NCBI GenBank assembly: GCA_031415055.1
Contig: JANOQZ010000009.1
Span: 6,837 to 70,836 of the forward strand
Direction of reading: 5' to 3'
DNA: 64,000 nucleotides
Source of the DNA: JANMOK01 sp031415055
GTDB lineage: Bacteria; Pseudomonadota; Alphaproteobacteria; Rhodobacterales; Rhodobacteraceae
Numbering within the stretch: the stretch's first letter is position 1; each line of letters opens with the position of its first letter. Both the position numbers and the translations under genes were made by a program. This document shows, piece by piece, positions 8,363-16,855 of this stretch. The notes under the pieces were generated by a model, which was given only the letters and a program-made list of their open reading frames with translations, was not told the origin of the DNA and made no database searches.

Positions 8363-10009
8363 TTGGCTGAGCATTTTCTGACAATCAATCTGGAAGACTA
8401 TTTTCACGTCGGTCCGCATAGCGGAGTGATTCCTCAACGCTATTGGACCCGCTTTGATGCCCGCGTTGAACATAACGCGCGGGTAAGTTTGGATTTGCTC
8501 GACAAATACGGCCATAAAGCAACGTTTTTTGGCTTGGGCTGGATTGCCGATCAGATGCCGCATGTGGTCAAGGAAATCGCTGATCGCGGGCACGAGATTG
8601 CCAGCAAAGGCTATTTCCACCGACCGGTCGCCGACATGTCTCCCGAAGAGTTTCGCGCCGATGCGGTGAAATCGCGTGTCGCTTTGGAAAATGCCAGCGG
8701 GCGTGAAGTTAAAGGCTATCGCATCGCGCGGGGCTGGTTTGCCGAAAAAGACCTTTGGGCGCTCGATATTCTGGCGGACGAGGGTTTTGCCTATGATTCG
8801 AGCCTGCGCATTCTTGGCCTGACGTCCGCCAAAACGGCGGCTTTGGGCAAACTGCATCAGCGCCAAACCAAAAGCGGACCAATCTGGGAAGTGCCGCTGT
8901 CGTCGTGGCGGTTCATGGGCCTGTCGGTGCCCATTTCCGGCGGCAATTACGTGCGGCAATTGCCCGATAAGTTCATTCGCAATCGGATCGCCGATTGGGA
9001 CAAAAATGCCCACGCGCCGATGACATTTTATTACCATGTCTGGGAACTGGACCCCGATCAACCACGTATCGAAGCCTCGCCGCGCCTCAACCGGCTGCGC
9101 CAATACCGCAATCTGGCGTCCATGCCCGAACGTATTGCTCACTATCTTTCGACCTACAAATTCCAGCCGATTTCTGAAGGCTTGCAGCTTGAGTTGAAGA
9201 CAGTGACTGCCTCGTTAACGGCAATGGTCGAAACCAAGGCTGTCGAGATTTCGGCGCACCGCAAGCCAGTGACCATCGCCGTGCCCTGCTATAACGAGGA
9301 ATTGGCGATAAATTACCTCGCCAACACCTTGCGCCAGTTTGACAAGGATTATTCGCCGCAATTCGAGCTGCACTATGTGTTTGTCGATGATGGCTCGTCA
9401 GACAAGACTTTCAAAATGTTGAATGCGGTGTTTGGCAAGAACCCCCGCACCAAAGTGGTGCAGCATCCGCAAAACCGTGGTGTGGCAGCCGCAACGATGA
9501 CCGGCCTGCAAAACGCCGAAACCGAGATCGTCTGCGTGATTGATTGTGATTGTTCTTATGCACCTGAGCAGTTGATCGACATGATACCGATGCTGTCTGA
9601 TGACGTCGATATGGTCACCGCTTCGCCCTACCATGCTAAAGGTGCGGTTTTGAACGTGCCGGAATGGAGGCTGTTTCTGTCCAAAGGATTGTCGCGGTTG
9701 TATCGCATGGTGCTGCGCCACAAACTGGCGACCTACACCGCCTGTTTCCGGGTTTACCGGCGCAGCGCCGTGGTTGACTTGGAAATCGAAAACCCCGGAT
9801 ATTTCGGGATCACCGAGATTCTGGTCAAACTGGATCAGAAAGGCGGCGGTATCGTCGAATACCCCGCCGTGTTGGAATCGCGCCTTTTGGGCCATTCCAA
9901 AATGAAGATCGTCAAGACAATCTTCGGACACTTGGGGCTTTTGAAAGAGGCGCTGCGTGCTAGGGGAAAGCCTGAATTAACTGTAACGAGCAATGGATTT
10001 GCAAAATGA
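8363..10009 (+). CDS. Fusion of DUF3473 polysaccharide deacetylase-like domain and DPMS-like GT2
   Basis: 548 residues. Residues 1-275 are a NodB/DUF3473-type deacetylase of the exosortase-associated kind ('LNLEDYFH'-like start, 'TFFGLGWIA', 'WELDPDQPRI' and 'LNRLRQYRNL'). Residues 305-535 are a soluble GT2 of the dolichyl-phosphate-mannose-synthase type ('VPCYNEE', 'FVDDGSSDKT', 'DCDCSYAP', 'RLLGHSKMKIVKT'). The deacetylase zinc motif is altered: 'GHEIASKGYFH' has Lys where the first His is usual, and the third motif reads 'GYRIARGWF' rather than 'GYRAPSF'. The deacetylase half may therefore be catalytically dead. A TTG at 8363 is the only plausible start after an in-frame stop at 8351. Confidence 0.85.
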   Translation: MAEHFLTINLEDYFHVGPHSGVIPQRYWTRFDARVEHNARVSLDLLDKYGHKATFFGLGWIADQMPHVVKEIADRGHEIASKGYFHRPVADMSPEEFRADAVKSRVALENASGREVKGYRIARGWFAEKDLWALDILADEGFAYDSSLRILGLTSAKTAALGKLHQRQTKSGPIWEVPLSSWRFMGLSVPISGGNYVRQLPDKFIRNRIADWDKNAHAPMTFYYHVWELDPDQPRIEASPRLNRLRQYRNLASMPERIAHYLSTYKFQPISEGLQLELKTVTASLTAMVETKAVEISAHRKPVTIAVPCYNEELAINYLANTLRQFDKDYSPQFELHYVFVDDGSSDKTFKMLNAVFGKNPRTKVVQHPQNRGVAAATMTGLQNAETEIVCVIDCDCSYAPEQLIDMIPMLSDDVDMVTASPYHAKGAVLNVPEWRLFLSKGLSRLYRMVLRHKLATYTACFRVYRRSAVVDLEIENPGYFGITEILVKLDQKGGGIVEYPAVLESRLLGHSKMKIVKTIFGHLGLLKEALRARGKPELTVTSNGFAK

Positions 10010-11241
10010 ACAAACATGCATCGGACATTATGAACGACATCGACCTGCCTTCCGACCAGAATTCCACGGGCCGCACCTTGGGTGAGGCCGAAATCGCCGC
10101 GCTGGAAAAAGTTATCCGCTCGGGCATACTGACCTCGACCAAAGGCACCTTTGTGGCCGAACTCGAGCGTCGCTTTGCGGCGCTGATCGGTGTTAAACAC
10201 GCTATCGCCTGTTCCAGCGGCACGGCTGCGGTGCATTGCGCGGTTTTCGCACTGAATTTGGAACCGGGGATGGAGGTCATCACCACCGCAATCACCGATA
10301 TGGGGGCAATTGCACCGGTCCTGATCCAAGGCAACATCCCGATGTTCGCCGATGTCGACCCGGTTACGTTGAACGTCACCGCCGAAACCGTCGAACGCGC
10401 GATCAGCGACAAAACCGGCGCGATCATGGTCACGCATCTGTTCGGCAATCCGGCCGAAATGGCAAAGATCAAGGCTTTAGCAGACCGCAAAGGCATTCCG
10501 GTCATCGAAGATTGCGCACAGGCCTTTATGGCGTCTGAGGCCGGCGCGATGGTGGGCACGACCTCGGCGCTGGGCTGTTTCTCGCTGCAGCAGGGCAAGC
10601 ACATCACCACCGGCGAAGGTGGATTGGTGACGACCAATGACGACGATTTGGCTCGTCGTGTGCGTCTTTATGTAAACAAGGCTTGGGGTTACGGCGACCC
10701 GAAGCCCGACCACTACTTCCTGGCGCTGAATTATCGCCTGACCGAACTGCAAGGCGCGGTTGCCGTCGCACAACTCGACAAACTCGACTGGGTTGTCGAT
10801 CAGCGCACCAAAATGGCAGGCATGTTGGATGAACGGCTCGCGGGGCTCGAAGGCGTGATGGTTCCGCCGGTGCTGCCAAGTGCCAAACACGTCTATTGGA
10901 AATACGCCTTGACCGTGGACACCACCAAAATAACCGGCGGTCCGGTGGCTTTGGGGGCGGCACTGAAAGAATGCAACATCCTGACCGCACCGCGTTACAT
11001 CCAGAAACCAGCCTTCGCCTGCGAAGTTCTGCGCGACCAGCGCACCTTTGGCGATAGTCGCTGGCCCTTTACCTTGGCGCGGCCCGAAGCGGTGGATTAT
11101 TCACCCAACCGCTTCCCCGGAACCTTCAAAGGGTTGGAGCAGGTTCTGGTTTTACCGTGGAACGAACTGTACACCGAGGCGCATGTTGACCACATCGCCA
11201 ACTCGATAATCAGCCGCCACGACCGGCTTTTGAACGCGTAA
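10006..11241 (+). CDS. DegT/DnrJ/EryC1/StrS family aminotransferase
   Basis: 411-residue PLP-dependent sugar aminotransferase. The PLP lysine lies in 'QQGKHITTGEGG' (about residue 203), and the aspartate of 'VIEDCAQAF' binds the pyridine nitrogen. The KHxTTGEGG form resembles the StsC/inosose subgroup more than the WbpE or ArnB forms, so the exact keto substrate is open. It begins with an ATGA overlap with the preceding fusion gene and is followed 12 bp later by a Gfo/Idh oxidoreductase and an acetyltransferase. That is the usual trio for making an N-acetylated amino sugar: oxidation, transamination, acetylation. Confidence 0.88.
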   Translation: MNKHASDIMNDIDLPSDQNSTGRTLGEAEIAALEKVIRSGILTSTKGTFVAELERRFAALIGVKHAIACSSGTAAVHCAVFALNLEPGMEVITTAITDMGAIAPVLIQGNIPMFADVDPVTLNVTAETVERAISDKTGAIMVTHLFGNPAEMAKIKALADRKGIPVIEDCAQAFMASEAGAMVGTTSALGCFSLQQGKHITTGEGGLVTTNDDDLARRVRLYVNKAWGYGDPKPDHYFLALNYRLTELQGAVAVAQLDKLDWVVDQRTKMAGMLDERLAGLEGVMVPPVLPSAKHVYWKYALTVDTTKITGGPVALGAALKECNILTAPRYIQKPAFACEVLRDQRTFGDSRWPFTLARPEAVDYSPNRFPGTFKGLEQVLVLPWNELYTEAHVDHIANSIISRHDRLLNA

Positions 11242-11253
11242 ACAGGGGCATTT

Positions 11254-12267
11254 GTGATGAAACAGATTGGAATTATCGGGGTCGGCGCTATCGCACAGGC
11301 CTATTTGAAAGCGGTTGAGGACAGCGGCGTCGCCAAGGTCGCAGCCATTTGCGACATCCGTCCGGCAGCGGTGCAAGCGGCAGCGGAAACGGCGGGCTGC
11401 AAAGGCTTCACCTCGCATCAGGAAATGATCGAAAAGGTCAAACTCGACGCGGTGATCCTGTGCACGCCACCCGTCACGCATGAAGATATTGCCACGTTCA
11501 TGCTCGAGCGGAAAATTCCGGTGCTCTGCGAAAAGCCGCTTTCCATCGACGAAGCCAGTGCCAAACGCATTCTTGATGCGGGCAAACGCAACGGCACCTT
11601 GGTCGCCATGGCGTCAAAATTCCGCTATGTCGAAGACATCATCAAGACCCGTTCGATCCTTGTATCGGGCCTGTTGGGCGACGTGCATTTGGTGGAGAAC
11701 GCTTTCGTTTCACCGGTCAATATGTCCAACCGCTGGAACAGTGACCCAAAGGTCAGCGGCGGTGGCGTGTTCATCGACAATGGCACGCATTCGGTCGATA
11801 TCCTGCGCTATCTGATTGGCCCGATTGCCGAGGTGAACCTTGTCACCCATACCTTCACCCAAGGCATGGATGTCGAGGACAACGCTTTCCTCAACGCCCG
11901 CACCGCCGATGGGGTTAGCGCAAAGGTTGACCTGAGTTGGACCTTCAACAAGGAATCGGCGAACTACATTTCCGCCTATGGCTCGCAAGGGGTGATCCAT
12001 GTTGGTTGGAAATCCAGCCGTTACAAGCAACACTCTTCCAGCGATTGGGTCACCTTTGGCACCGGCTATGACAAACTCGCTGCGTTTGCCGGGCAGGTTC
12101 GCAACTTCTGCAAAGCCTTGGACGGCCGCGAGGCGTCGCTGGTAACGGCAGAAGATGCTTTGGCATCAGTGCAAGCAGTTCAAGCCGCCTACCTTTCGGC
12201 CCGCCAGGGCGGTTGGATCAAGGTTGGCACCAAAGCCCAAGCCCTGCACAAACTGGGCGCCGCCTGA
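11254..12267 (+). CDS. Gfo/Idh/MocA family oxidoreductase
   Basis: 337 residues with an N-terminal NAD(P)-binding Rossmann fold ('GIIGVGAIAQAYLKAV') and the family's 'CEKPLSID' lysine motif at about residue 91. The 'GTHSVDILRYLIG' segment in the C-terminal half contains the catalytic His region. In glycan loci such enzymes oxidise a sugar nucleotide hydroxyl to the keto form used by the partner aminotransferase (WlbA/WbpB type). Position between the DegT aminotransferase and the acetyltransferase supports that role here, but the sequence alone does not identify the substrate. Confidence 0.85.
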   Translation: MMKQIGIIGVGAIAQAYLKAVEDSGVAKVAAICDIRPAAVQAAAETAGCKGFTSHQEMIEKVKLDAVILCTPPVTHEDIATFMLERKIPVLCEKPLSIDEASAKRILDAGKRNGTLVAMASKFRYVEDIIKTRSILVSGLLGDVHLVENAFVSPVNMSNRWNSDPKVSGGGVFIDNGTHSVDILRYLIGPIAEVNLVTHTFTQGMDVEDNAFLNARTADGVSAKVDLSWTFNKESANYISAYGSQGVIHVGWKSSRYKQHSSSDWVTFGTGYDKLAAFAGQVRNFCKALDGREASLVTAEDALASVQAVQAAYLSARQGGWIKVGTKAQALHKLGAA

Positions 12268-12271
12268 TCGC

Positions 12272-12889
12272 ATGGCTGTCCGTATCCACCCCACCGCCAT
12301 TGTCGAAGATGACGTCTCTATCGGTGAGGGCACTTCAGTCTGGGATAACGCGCATCTGCGCGGCCCTAGTCGGATTGGGGCCAACTGCATCATCGGCGGC
12401 AAGACCTATATCGCCTATGGCGTGGACATCGGCGATTTGGTCAAGATCAACGCCAATGTCTATATTTGCAATGCGGTCACCATCGAACGCGGCGTAATGA
12501 TTTCGGCTGGGGTGACGTTTACAAACGACTTGTATCCCCGCGCTACAAACCCGGAACTGACCGCGCTGCGCGGATCGGAGCCTGATGAGGAAACTTATCC
12601 AACCTTGGTGCGCGAAGGGGCCACCATTGGGGCGCGGGCGACGATTGGGTGCAACCTTGAAATCGGGCGTTTCGCTATGGTTGGCATGGCCGCTGTTGTG
12701 ACGCGTTCGGTGCCGGATTTTCATTTGGTTATGGGCGCTCCTGCCCGCTCTACCGCCTATCTGTGCCGCTGTGGCAAGCCGTGGCATAAATTCACCGGCA
12801 CGCCGCCTGATGTGGCTGAAACCGCCTGCCACGACTGCGGGCGAAAGTATCGCGCTGAGGCTGGCCGCGTGATCGAGGTTGGCGCATGA
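12272..12889 (+). CDS. Left-handed beta-helix sugar N-acyltransferase
   Basis: 205 residues from ATG 12272, four bases after the oxidoreductase stop; a longer in-frame extension runs into that gene and is rejected. Hexapeptide repeats are clear ('IHPTAIVEDDVSIGEG', 'IGANCIIGGKTYI', 'VREGATIGARATIG'), ending in 'VMGAPARS'. The layout matches WlbB/WbpD-type acetyl-CoA-dependent transferases that acetylate the new amino group of a UDP amino sugar. The C-terminal tail holds two cysteine pairs ('LCRCGK' and 'CHDCGRKY') suggestive of a small zinc ribbon. The stop overlaps the next ATG by four bases. Confidence 0.88.
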   Translation: MAVRIHPTAIVEDDVSIGEGTSVWDNAHLRGPSRIGANCIIGGKTYIAYGVDIGDLVKINANVYICNAVTIERGVMISAGVTFTNDLYPRATNPELTALRGSEPDEETYPTLVREGATIGARATIGCNLEIGRFAMVGMAAVVTRSVPDFHLVMGAPARSTAYLCRCGKPWHKFTGTPPDVAETACHDCGRKYRAEAGRVIEVGA

Positions 12890-14202
12890 GCGAGGCCTGG
12901 GGCGTTGTTGGCGGCGGAATGCTGGGCATGACGCTGGCCCTGCGGTTGGCGCAGGCCGGTAAAGCCGTGACTCTGTTTGAGGCATCCGACAGGCTTGGTG
13001 GCTTGGCTGACGCGTGGCAGGTTGGCCCGGTCACGTGGGACCGGCACTATCACGTCACCCTGCTTTCCGACCTAAAATTGCGGGGCATTTTGGCCGAAAT
13101 CGGCCTTGAAGATGCCCTCGTTTGGAACAACACCAAGTCCGAATTCTACGACGAAGGCCGCTTCATCCCAATGAATGGCTCGGTCGACTTCTTGAAATTT
13201 CCGCCGCTGGGCTTGATCGACAAGTTCCGACTTGCGCTGACCATTATCTGGGCCTCACGAATTGAAGATGGGGCCAAGTTGGAGAAGATTTCTTTGGAGC
13301 AATGGCTGGTCAAATTATCGGGCCGCAACACTTACGAGCGCATCTGGTTGCCACTGCTCAGGGCAAAACTGGGTGAGAACCACAAGAAAGCCTCGGCAGC
13401 GTTCATCTGGGCCATCGTGCGCCGCCTTTATGCGGCCCGGCGCAGCGGGTTAAAGACCGAAAAGTTCGGCTATGTTGCCGGAGGCTACGCCCGCGTGGTC
13501 AAAGCGTTCGAGGCGAAATTGGTCGCCGCTGGCATTGAAATCCGCAAGTCAGACCCGGTGCAGGAAGTAGTCGAAAAAGACGGTAAAATCACAATCGTCA
13601 GCAGAGCCACTGCAGGGCGTTTTCAACGTGTGGTTGTAACGTCAGCATCCCCCCTAGCCGCCAGGTTGTGTCCGGGCCTCAGCGCCCCCTCCAGGGCGCT
13701 GCACGAGGGCATCCTGTATCAGGGCATCGTCTGCGCCTCGGTCGTGCTGAAAAAGCCGCTGAACGGCGCCTATATCACCTATATCACCGACCCCGATGTG
13801 CCCTTTACCGCCGTCATCGAAATGTCGGCCTTGGTGGACCGCAAAGAATTCGCCGGCCGCACCGTTGTTTACCTGCCCTATTACGCCACGGGAAGCGATC
13901 CGGCCTTTGCCGAAAGCGACGATTCAATCCGCGAACGCTTTCTTGGCAAACTGTTGGCCATGTATCCGCAAATCACCGCTGATGACGTCGAAGGCTTCGC
14001 AATATCCCGCGTCAAACAGGTGCTGGCCGTGACCACAATGAACTATTCCGCTGGCCTACCGCCGATCAACACCAACGTGCCCGGCCTGTCGATTTTGAAC
14101 TCTGCCCATATCATCAACGGCACGCTGAACGTGAACGAAACTATCGGCGTGGTTGACGATCACTTGACAACCCTGATGAATGCGACATGGAGAACGCCAT
14201 GA
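12886..14202 (+). CDS. FAD-dependent oxidoreductase (amine oxidase/protoporphyrinogen oxidase-like)
   Basis: 438 residues with an N-terminal dinucleotide fold ('GVVGGGMLGMTLAL' and 'FEASDRLGGLADAW'). A middle domain of the NAD(P)-binding_8/amine oxidase type and a C-terminal 'NSAHIINGTLNVNETI' FAD-contact segment follow. Relatives occur in polysaccharide and glycolipid loci, where their reactions are often unknown; UDP-galactopyranose-mutase-like or desaturase-like chemistry are both possible. It is tightly coupled to its neighbours (ATGA overlaps at both ends), so it is part of the same biosynthetic operon. Confidence 0.75.
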   Translation: MSEAWGVVGGGMLGMTLALRLAQAGKAVTLFEASDRLGGLADAWQVGPVTWDRHYHVTLLSDLKLRGILAEIGLEDALVWNNTKSEFYDEGRFIPMNGSVDFLKFPPLGLIDKFRLALTIIWASRIEDGAKLEKISLEQWLVKLSGRNTYERIWLPLLRAKLGENHKKASAAFIWAIVRRLYAARRSGLKTEKFGYVAGGYARVVKAFEAKLVAAGIEIRKSDPVQEVVEKDGKITIVSRATAGRFQRVVVTSASPLAARLCPGLSAPSRALHEGILYQGIVCASVVLKKPLNGAYITYITDPDVPFTAVIEMSALVDRKEFAGRTVVYLPYYATGSDPAFAESDDSIRERFLGKLLAMYPQITADDVEGFAISRVKQVLAVTTMNYSAGLPPINTNVPGLSILNSAHIINGTLNVNETIGVVDDHLTTLMNATWRTP

Positions 14203-15191
14203 AACCCGTCGCCAGCCTGTCGCTCGACCTCGACAACCAATGGTCCTACATGAAAACCCACGGCGATGCCGGTTGGGAAACCTTCCCGACCTACCTCGAT
14301 TTGGTCGTGCCGCGCTGCAACGACCTGTTCGCGCGGCATGGGTTCATCATCACCTATTTCATCGTCGGCCAAGACGCGGCTTTGCCAGAAAACAAAGCTG
14401 CCTTGGCCAGTATCACGGCAGCCGGGCACGAAGTGGGCAACCATTCGTTCCACCACGAACCTTGGCTGCATCTGTATTCCGACGAGCAGATTGAAGCCGA
14501 AATTGCACGCGCCGAAGATGCGATTGCGGCGGTAACTGGCCAGCGCCCACAAGGGTTTCGCGGACCCGGGTTTTCGGTTTCGACTGCCGTTCTGAACACG
14601 CTGAAACGCCGTGGCTATCACTACGACGCCTCGACCTTCCCAACCTTTCTTGGCCCATTCGCCCGCGCCTATTACTTTTTCACCTCCAAACTGAGTGCCG
14701 AGGAAAAAGCCAAACGCAAACAGCTATTCGGCAACATGCGCGAAGGATTGCGCCCGCTGAAACCCTATTCGTGGAAACTGGAATCCGGAAACCTTGCCGA
14801 AATTCCGGTGACGACAATGCCGATCTTCCGGGTACCGTTTCACCTAAGCTACATCATCTATCTCGCCTGTTACTCACCCGCCATTGCGCGGCTCTATTTC
14901 AAAATGTCGCTGTGGATGTGCCGCCTGTTTGGCGTGCAACCCTCGCTGCTTTTGCACCCACTGGATTTCATCGGTGGCGACGATATCGAGGCAGTGAAAT
15001 TTTTCCCCGGCATGTCGATGAACGCGGCGCAAAAACTGGCGCTTGTTGACGGACTGTTCGCCGAATTCGGACGGCAATTCCGCGTCGTGAAAATGAGCGA
15101 ACACGCGGCGCTGGTCAAGCAACGCAACTTGCGGCGGCGTGAGCCAGATTTTCGCGCAACGCCGTTGGCGGCCGAAACTCAGGCGCAATAA
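14199..15191 (+). CDS. Polysaccharide deacetylase (NodB domain)
   Basis: About 330 residues. The catalytic motifs are intact: 'LDLDNQW' supplies the first-motif aspartates, 'GHEVGNHSFHHEPW' the zinc-binding His pair, and 'FRGPGFSV' the third motif. The family removes N-acyl (acetyl or formyl) groups from sugars, including lipid-linked ones as ArnD does. ATG 14199 forms an ATGA overlap with the preceding gene and has GGAG six bases upstream, which is better than the in-frame ATG at 14187. Having a second, intact deacetylase fits with the upstream fusion domain being degenerate. No signal peptide is seen, so action on the cytoplasmic face is likely. Confidence 0.85.
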   Translation: MKPVASLSLDLDNQWSYMKTHGDAGWETFPTYLDLVVPRCNDLFARHGFIITYFIVGQDAALPENKAALASITAAGHEVGNHSFHHEPWLHLYSDEQIEAEIARAEDAIAAVTGQRPQGFRGPGFSVSTAVLNTLKRRGYHYDASTFPTFLGPFARAYYFFTSKLSAEEKAKRKQLFGNMREGLRPLKPYSWKLESGNLAEIPVTTMPIFRVPFHLSYIIYLACYSPAIARLYFKMSLWMCRLFGVQPSLLLHPLDFIGGDDIEAVKFFPGMSMNAAQKLALVDGLFAEFGRQFRVVKMSEHAALVKQRNLRRREPDFRATPLAAETQAQ

Positions 15192-16828
15192 TGGCTCGGC
15201 CAACCGGGATTACAGCAGTTCCGGCTTGGAATTATTGGGCGATTTTCCTAGGTTTTGTGCTGTTTTACGTCATCACCATGCCGGTCAACCATATCGAAAG
15301 CGTTGACCGCCACGCCTATGCAATGTGGGCCGAAACCCTGCCGCTGACTAGGCTTATCGATACAAGATCGATCCTGTTCACGGTGCTCAATCGCTCGCTT
15401 TACCTGTTGGCGCAAATGTTGGGCACCGGCCTGCCTGCGACAACTATAGTAACAAGTTATTCGGTTTTGGCAGGCGCTGGAGCTTGCGCCTTGATGACGC
15501 GATTGTTGAGCCGCCACTTTGCCCTGCAAGCCAACAGCGCCGTTCTGGGCGGCATATTGCTGGGCCTTTCCTATGGCGTCTGGCGTTATGCCATGGAAGT
15601 GGAAGTCTACGTCGCCTCGATATTTTTGGTACTGGCGGCGCTGTCGTTTTTGTTGGATCGGCTGGACGAGCGAATATTGCGGCCCGGGCGCTTCATCGTG
15701 CCCGGACTCTTTGCCGGGTTGGTTGTGATGTTCTATCAACCCAATGTTTTCCCGCTTTTTCTGGCGATTCCGGTGTTGTTTGCCGCGCGAAATCGTTTCC
15801 TGCCCTTCGTCACCTATGGCGTGGCAGGCACGCTCGGCGTTATTCTAACCTACGTTGTGGCCTTTGAATTTTCCCGCAGCGAACCGCTGACAATTTCGGC
15901 GTTTTTGGCGTTTGTCGGCAGTCGCAATGCCGAGTTCACTGCCGACCCGTTGAATTTCACGACATTGGCCAAGTTGGTTCTGGCGATCAGCCATACTTTG
16001 CTGTCTTCCAATTGGATTTTCGGGGTTCAAAACCTGACCGAGGCTTTCCAGAATCAATTCCCCGCGACCGAGACCGACTACAAAATACTATCGGCGGTGC
16101 ATTTTCGACCTTGGGTTTATCTGCCGCTGGGCCTGATCCCACTGATTATTGGGCTTGGCGTCGCTTTTTTTCGAAGCGCTCGGTCAAAGTCGCTGCGAAG
16201 CAACCCCCGACTCATGGGGTATTTGCTGGCGTGGTTGGTGATCTATGGCGTCGTTGCCGGTCGGCTGGACCCCGGCGTTTCGGAAGTGTGGATTCCCATT
16301 GTGCCGATTTGGGTGATGCTTTTTTCGGCACTAATCATCGCTCCTATCGCAAGAGATTCGGCCGAAAAATACTTCTTTGCCTTCGTTGTTTGCATCGGGT
16401 TTTGGAACTGGTTTGGCGGCATTGGCATGTTAAAAAACCCCGAAGGCGACTTCCTGGGTCGTCAATCGGCTTGGCTGCAAGCCAACGCCACGGCGCAGGA
16501 TCAAGTCATCTTGACTGACGGGACGTGGAAATCAGGCACTTATCTGGAACATGTCTTGCCGCTTGATGTGCTGTCGATTGTGCCGGAATGCCTGCCGGGA
16601 ATATCCGCCAGTGCAGCGGCCTTGGCCGATGCCCGCGCCGCAACAGCGGCAAGGCATGGTCGGTTGTTCGTCTTTCAAACTTTCATAAAGCCTTCACCCC
16701 GCCTAAGCCACATCGCCGGTTGCCCGGCACGCGGTGATAACGCTGCTGCTTTGGCCGAAATAGTTGCACCGAACATCAAACAAGTTACCGATAACGGCAT
16801 ATTTTCGGTTTACGAAATCTTGCCGTGA
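15191..16828 (+). CDS. Multispanning membrane protein, GT-C-like
   Basis: 545 residues with about ten to twelve hydrophobic segments. After the first helix comes a loop with acidic residues ('NHIESVDRHAYAMW'), where GT-C enzymes (ArnT, PMT, GT39) carry their catalytic Asp/Glu; the C-terminal 140 residues are mostly soluble. I infer a polyprenyl-phosphate-sugar-dependent glycosyltransferase acting in the periplasm, supported by the DPMS-like GT2 and SMR half transporter in the same locus. No family signature is decisive, and a polymerase or a protein of unknown role is possible. The ATG overlaps the preceding stop by one base. Confidence 0.6.
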   Translation: MARPTGITAVPAWNYWAIFLGFVLFYVITMPVNHIESVDRHAYAMWAETLPLTRLIDTRSILFTVLNRSLYLLAQMLGTGLPATTIVTSYSVLAGAGACALMTRLLSRHFALQANSAVLGGILLGLSYGVWRYAMEVEVYVASIFLVLAALSFLLDRLDERILRPGRFIVPGLFAGLVVMFYQPNVFPLFLAIPVLFAARNRFLPFVTYGVAGTLGVILTYVVAFEFSRSEPLTISAFLAFVGSRNAEFTADPLNFTTLAKLVLAISHTLLSSNWIFGVQNLTEAFQNQFPATETDYKILSAVHFRPWVYLPLGLIPLIIGLGVAFFRSARSKSLRSNPRLMGYLLAWLVIYGVVAGRLDPGVSEVWIPIVPIWVMLFSALIIAPIARDSAEKYFFAFVVCIGFWNWFGGIGMLKNPEGDFLGRQSAWLQANATAQDQVILTDGTWKSGTYLEHVLPLDVLSIVPECLPGISASAAALADARAATAARHGRLFVFQTFIKPSPRLSHIAGCPARGDNAAALAEIVAPNIKQVTDNGIFSVYEILP

Positions 16829-16855
16829 CGGCACTTAAGACGGTGCCGCAATTTC

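Noticed and set aside
8108..9142. Open frame of 344 codons antisense to wecB and the fusion gene
   Set aside because: It spans the ends of two well-supported plus-strand genes and has no domain of its own.
7202..12889. Complete UDP-2,3-diacetamido-mannuronate (Wbp/Wlb) pathway
   Set aside because: Epimerase, oxidoreductase and acetyltransferase fit, but the aminotransferase has a KHxTTGEGG site unlike WbpE, and no UDP-GlcNAc 6-dehydrogenase is present; the dehydrogenase at 1482 is AlgD-like. Kept only as a possibility.
15191..16828. O-antigen polymerase Wzy
   Set aside because: Topology could fit, but the acidic first loop and the neighbouring DPMS-like GT2 make a GT-C transferase more likely. 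Left open in the entry.
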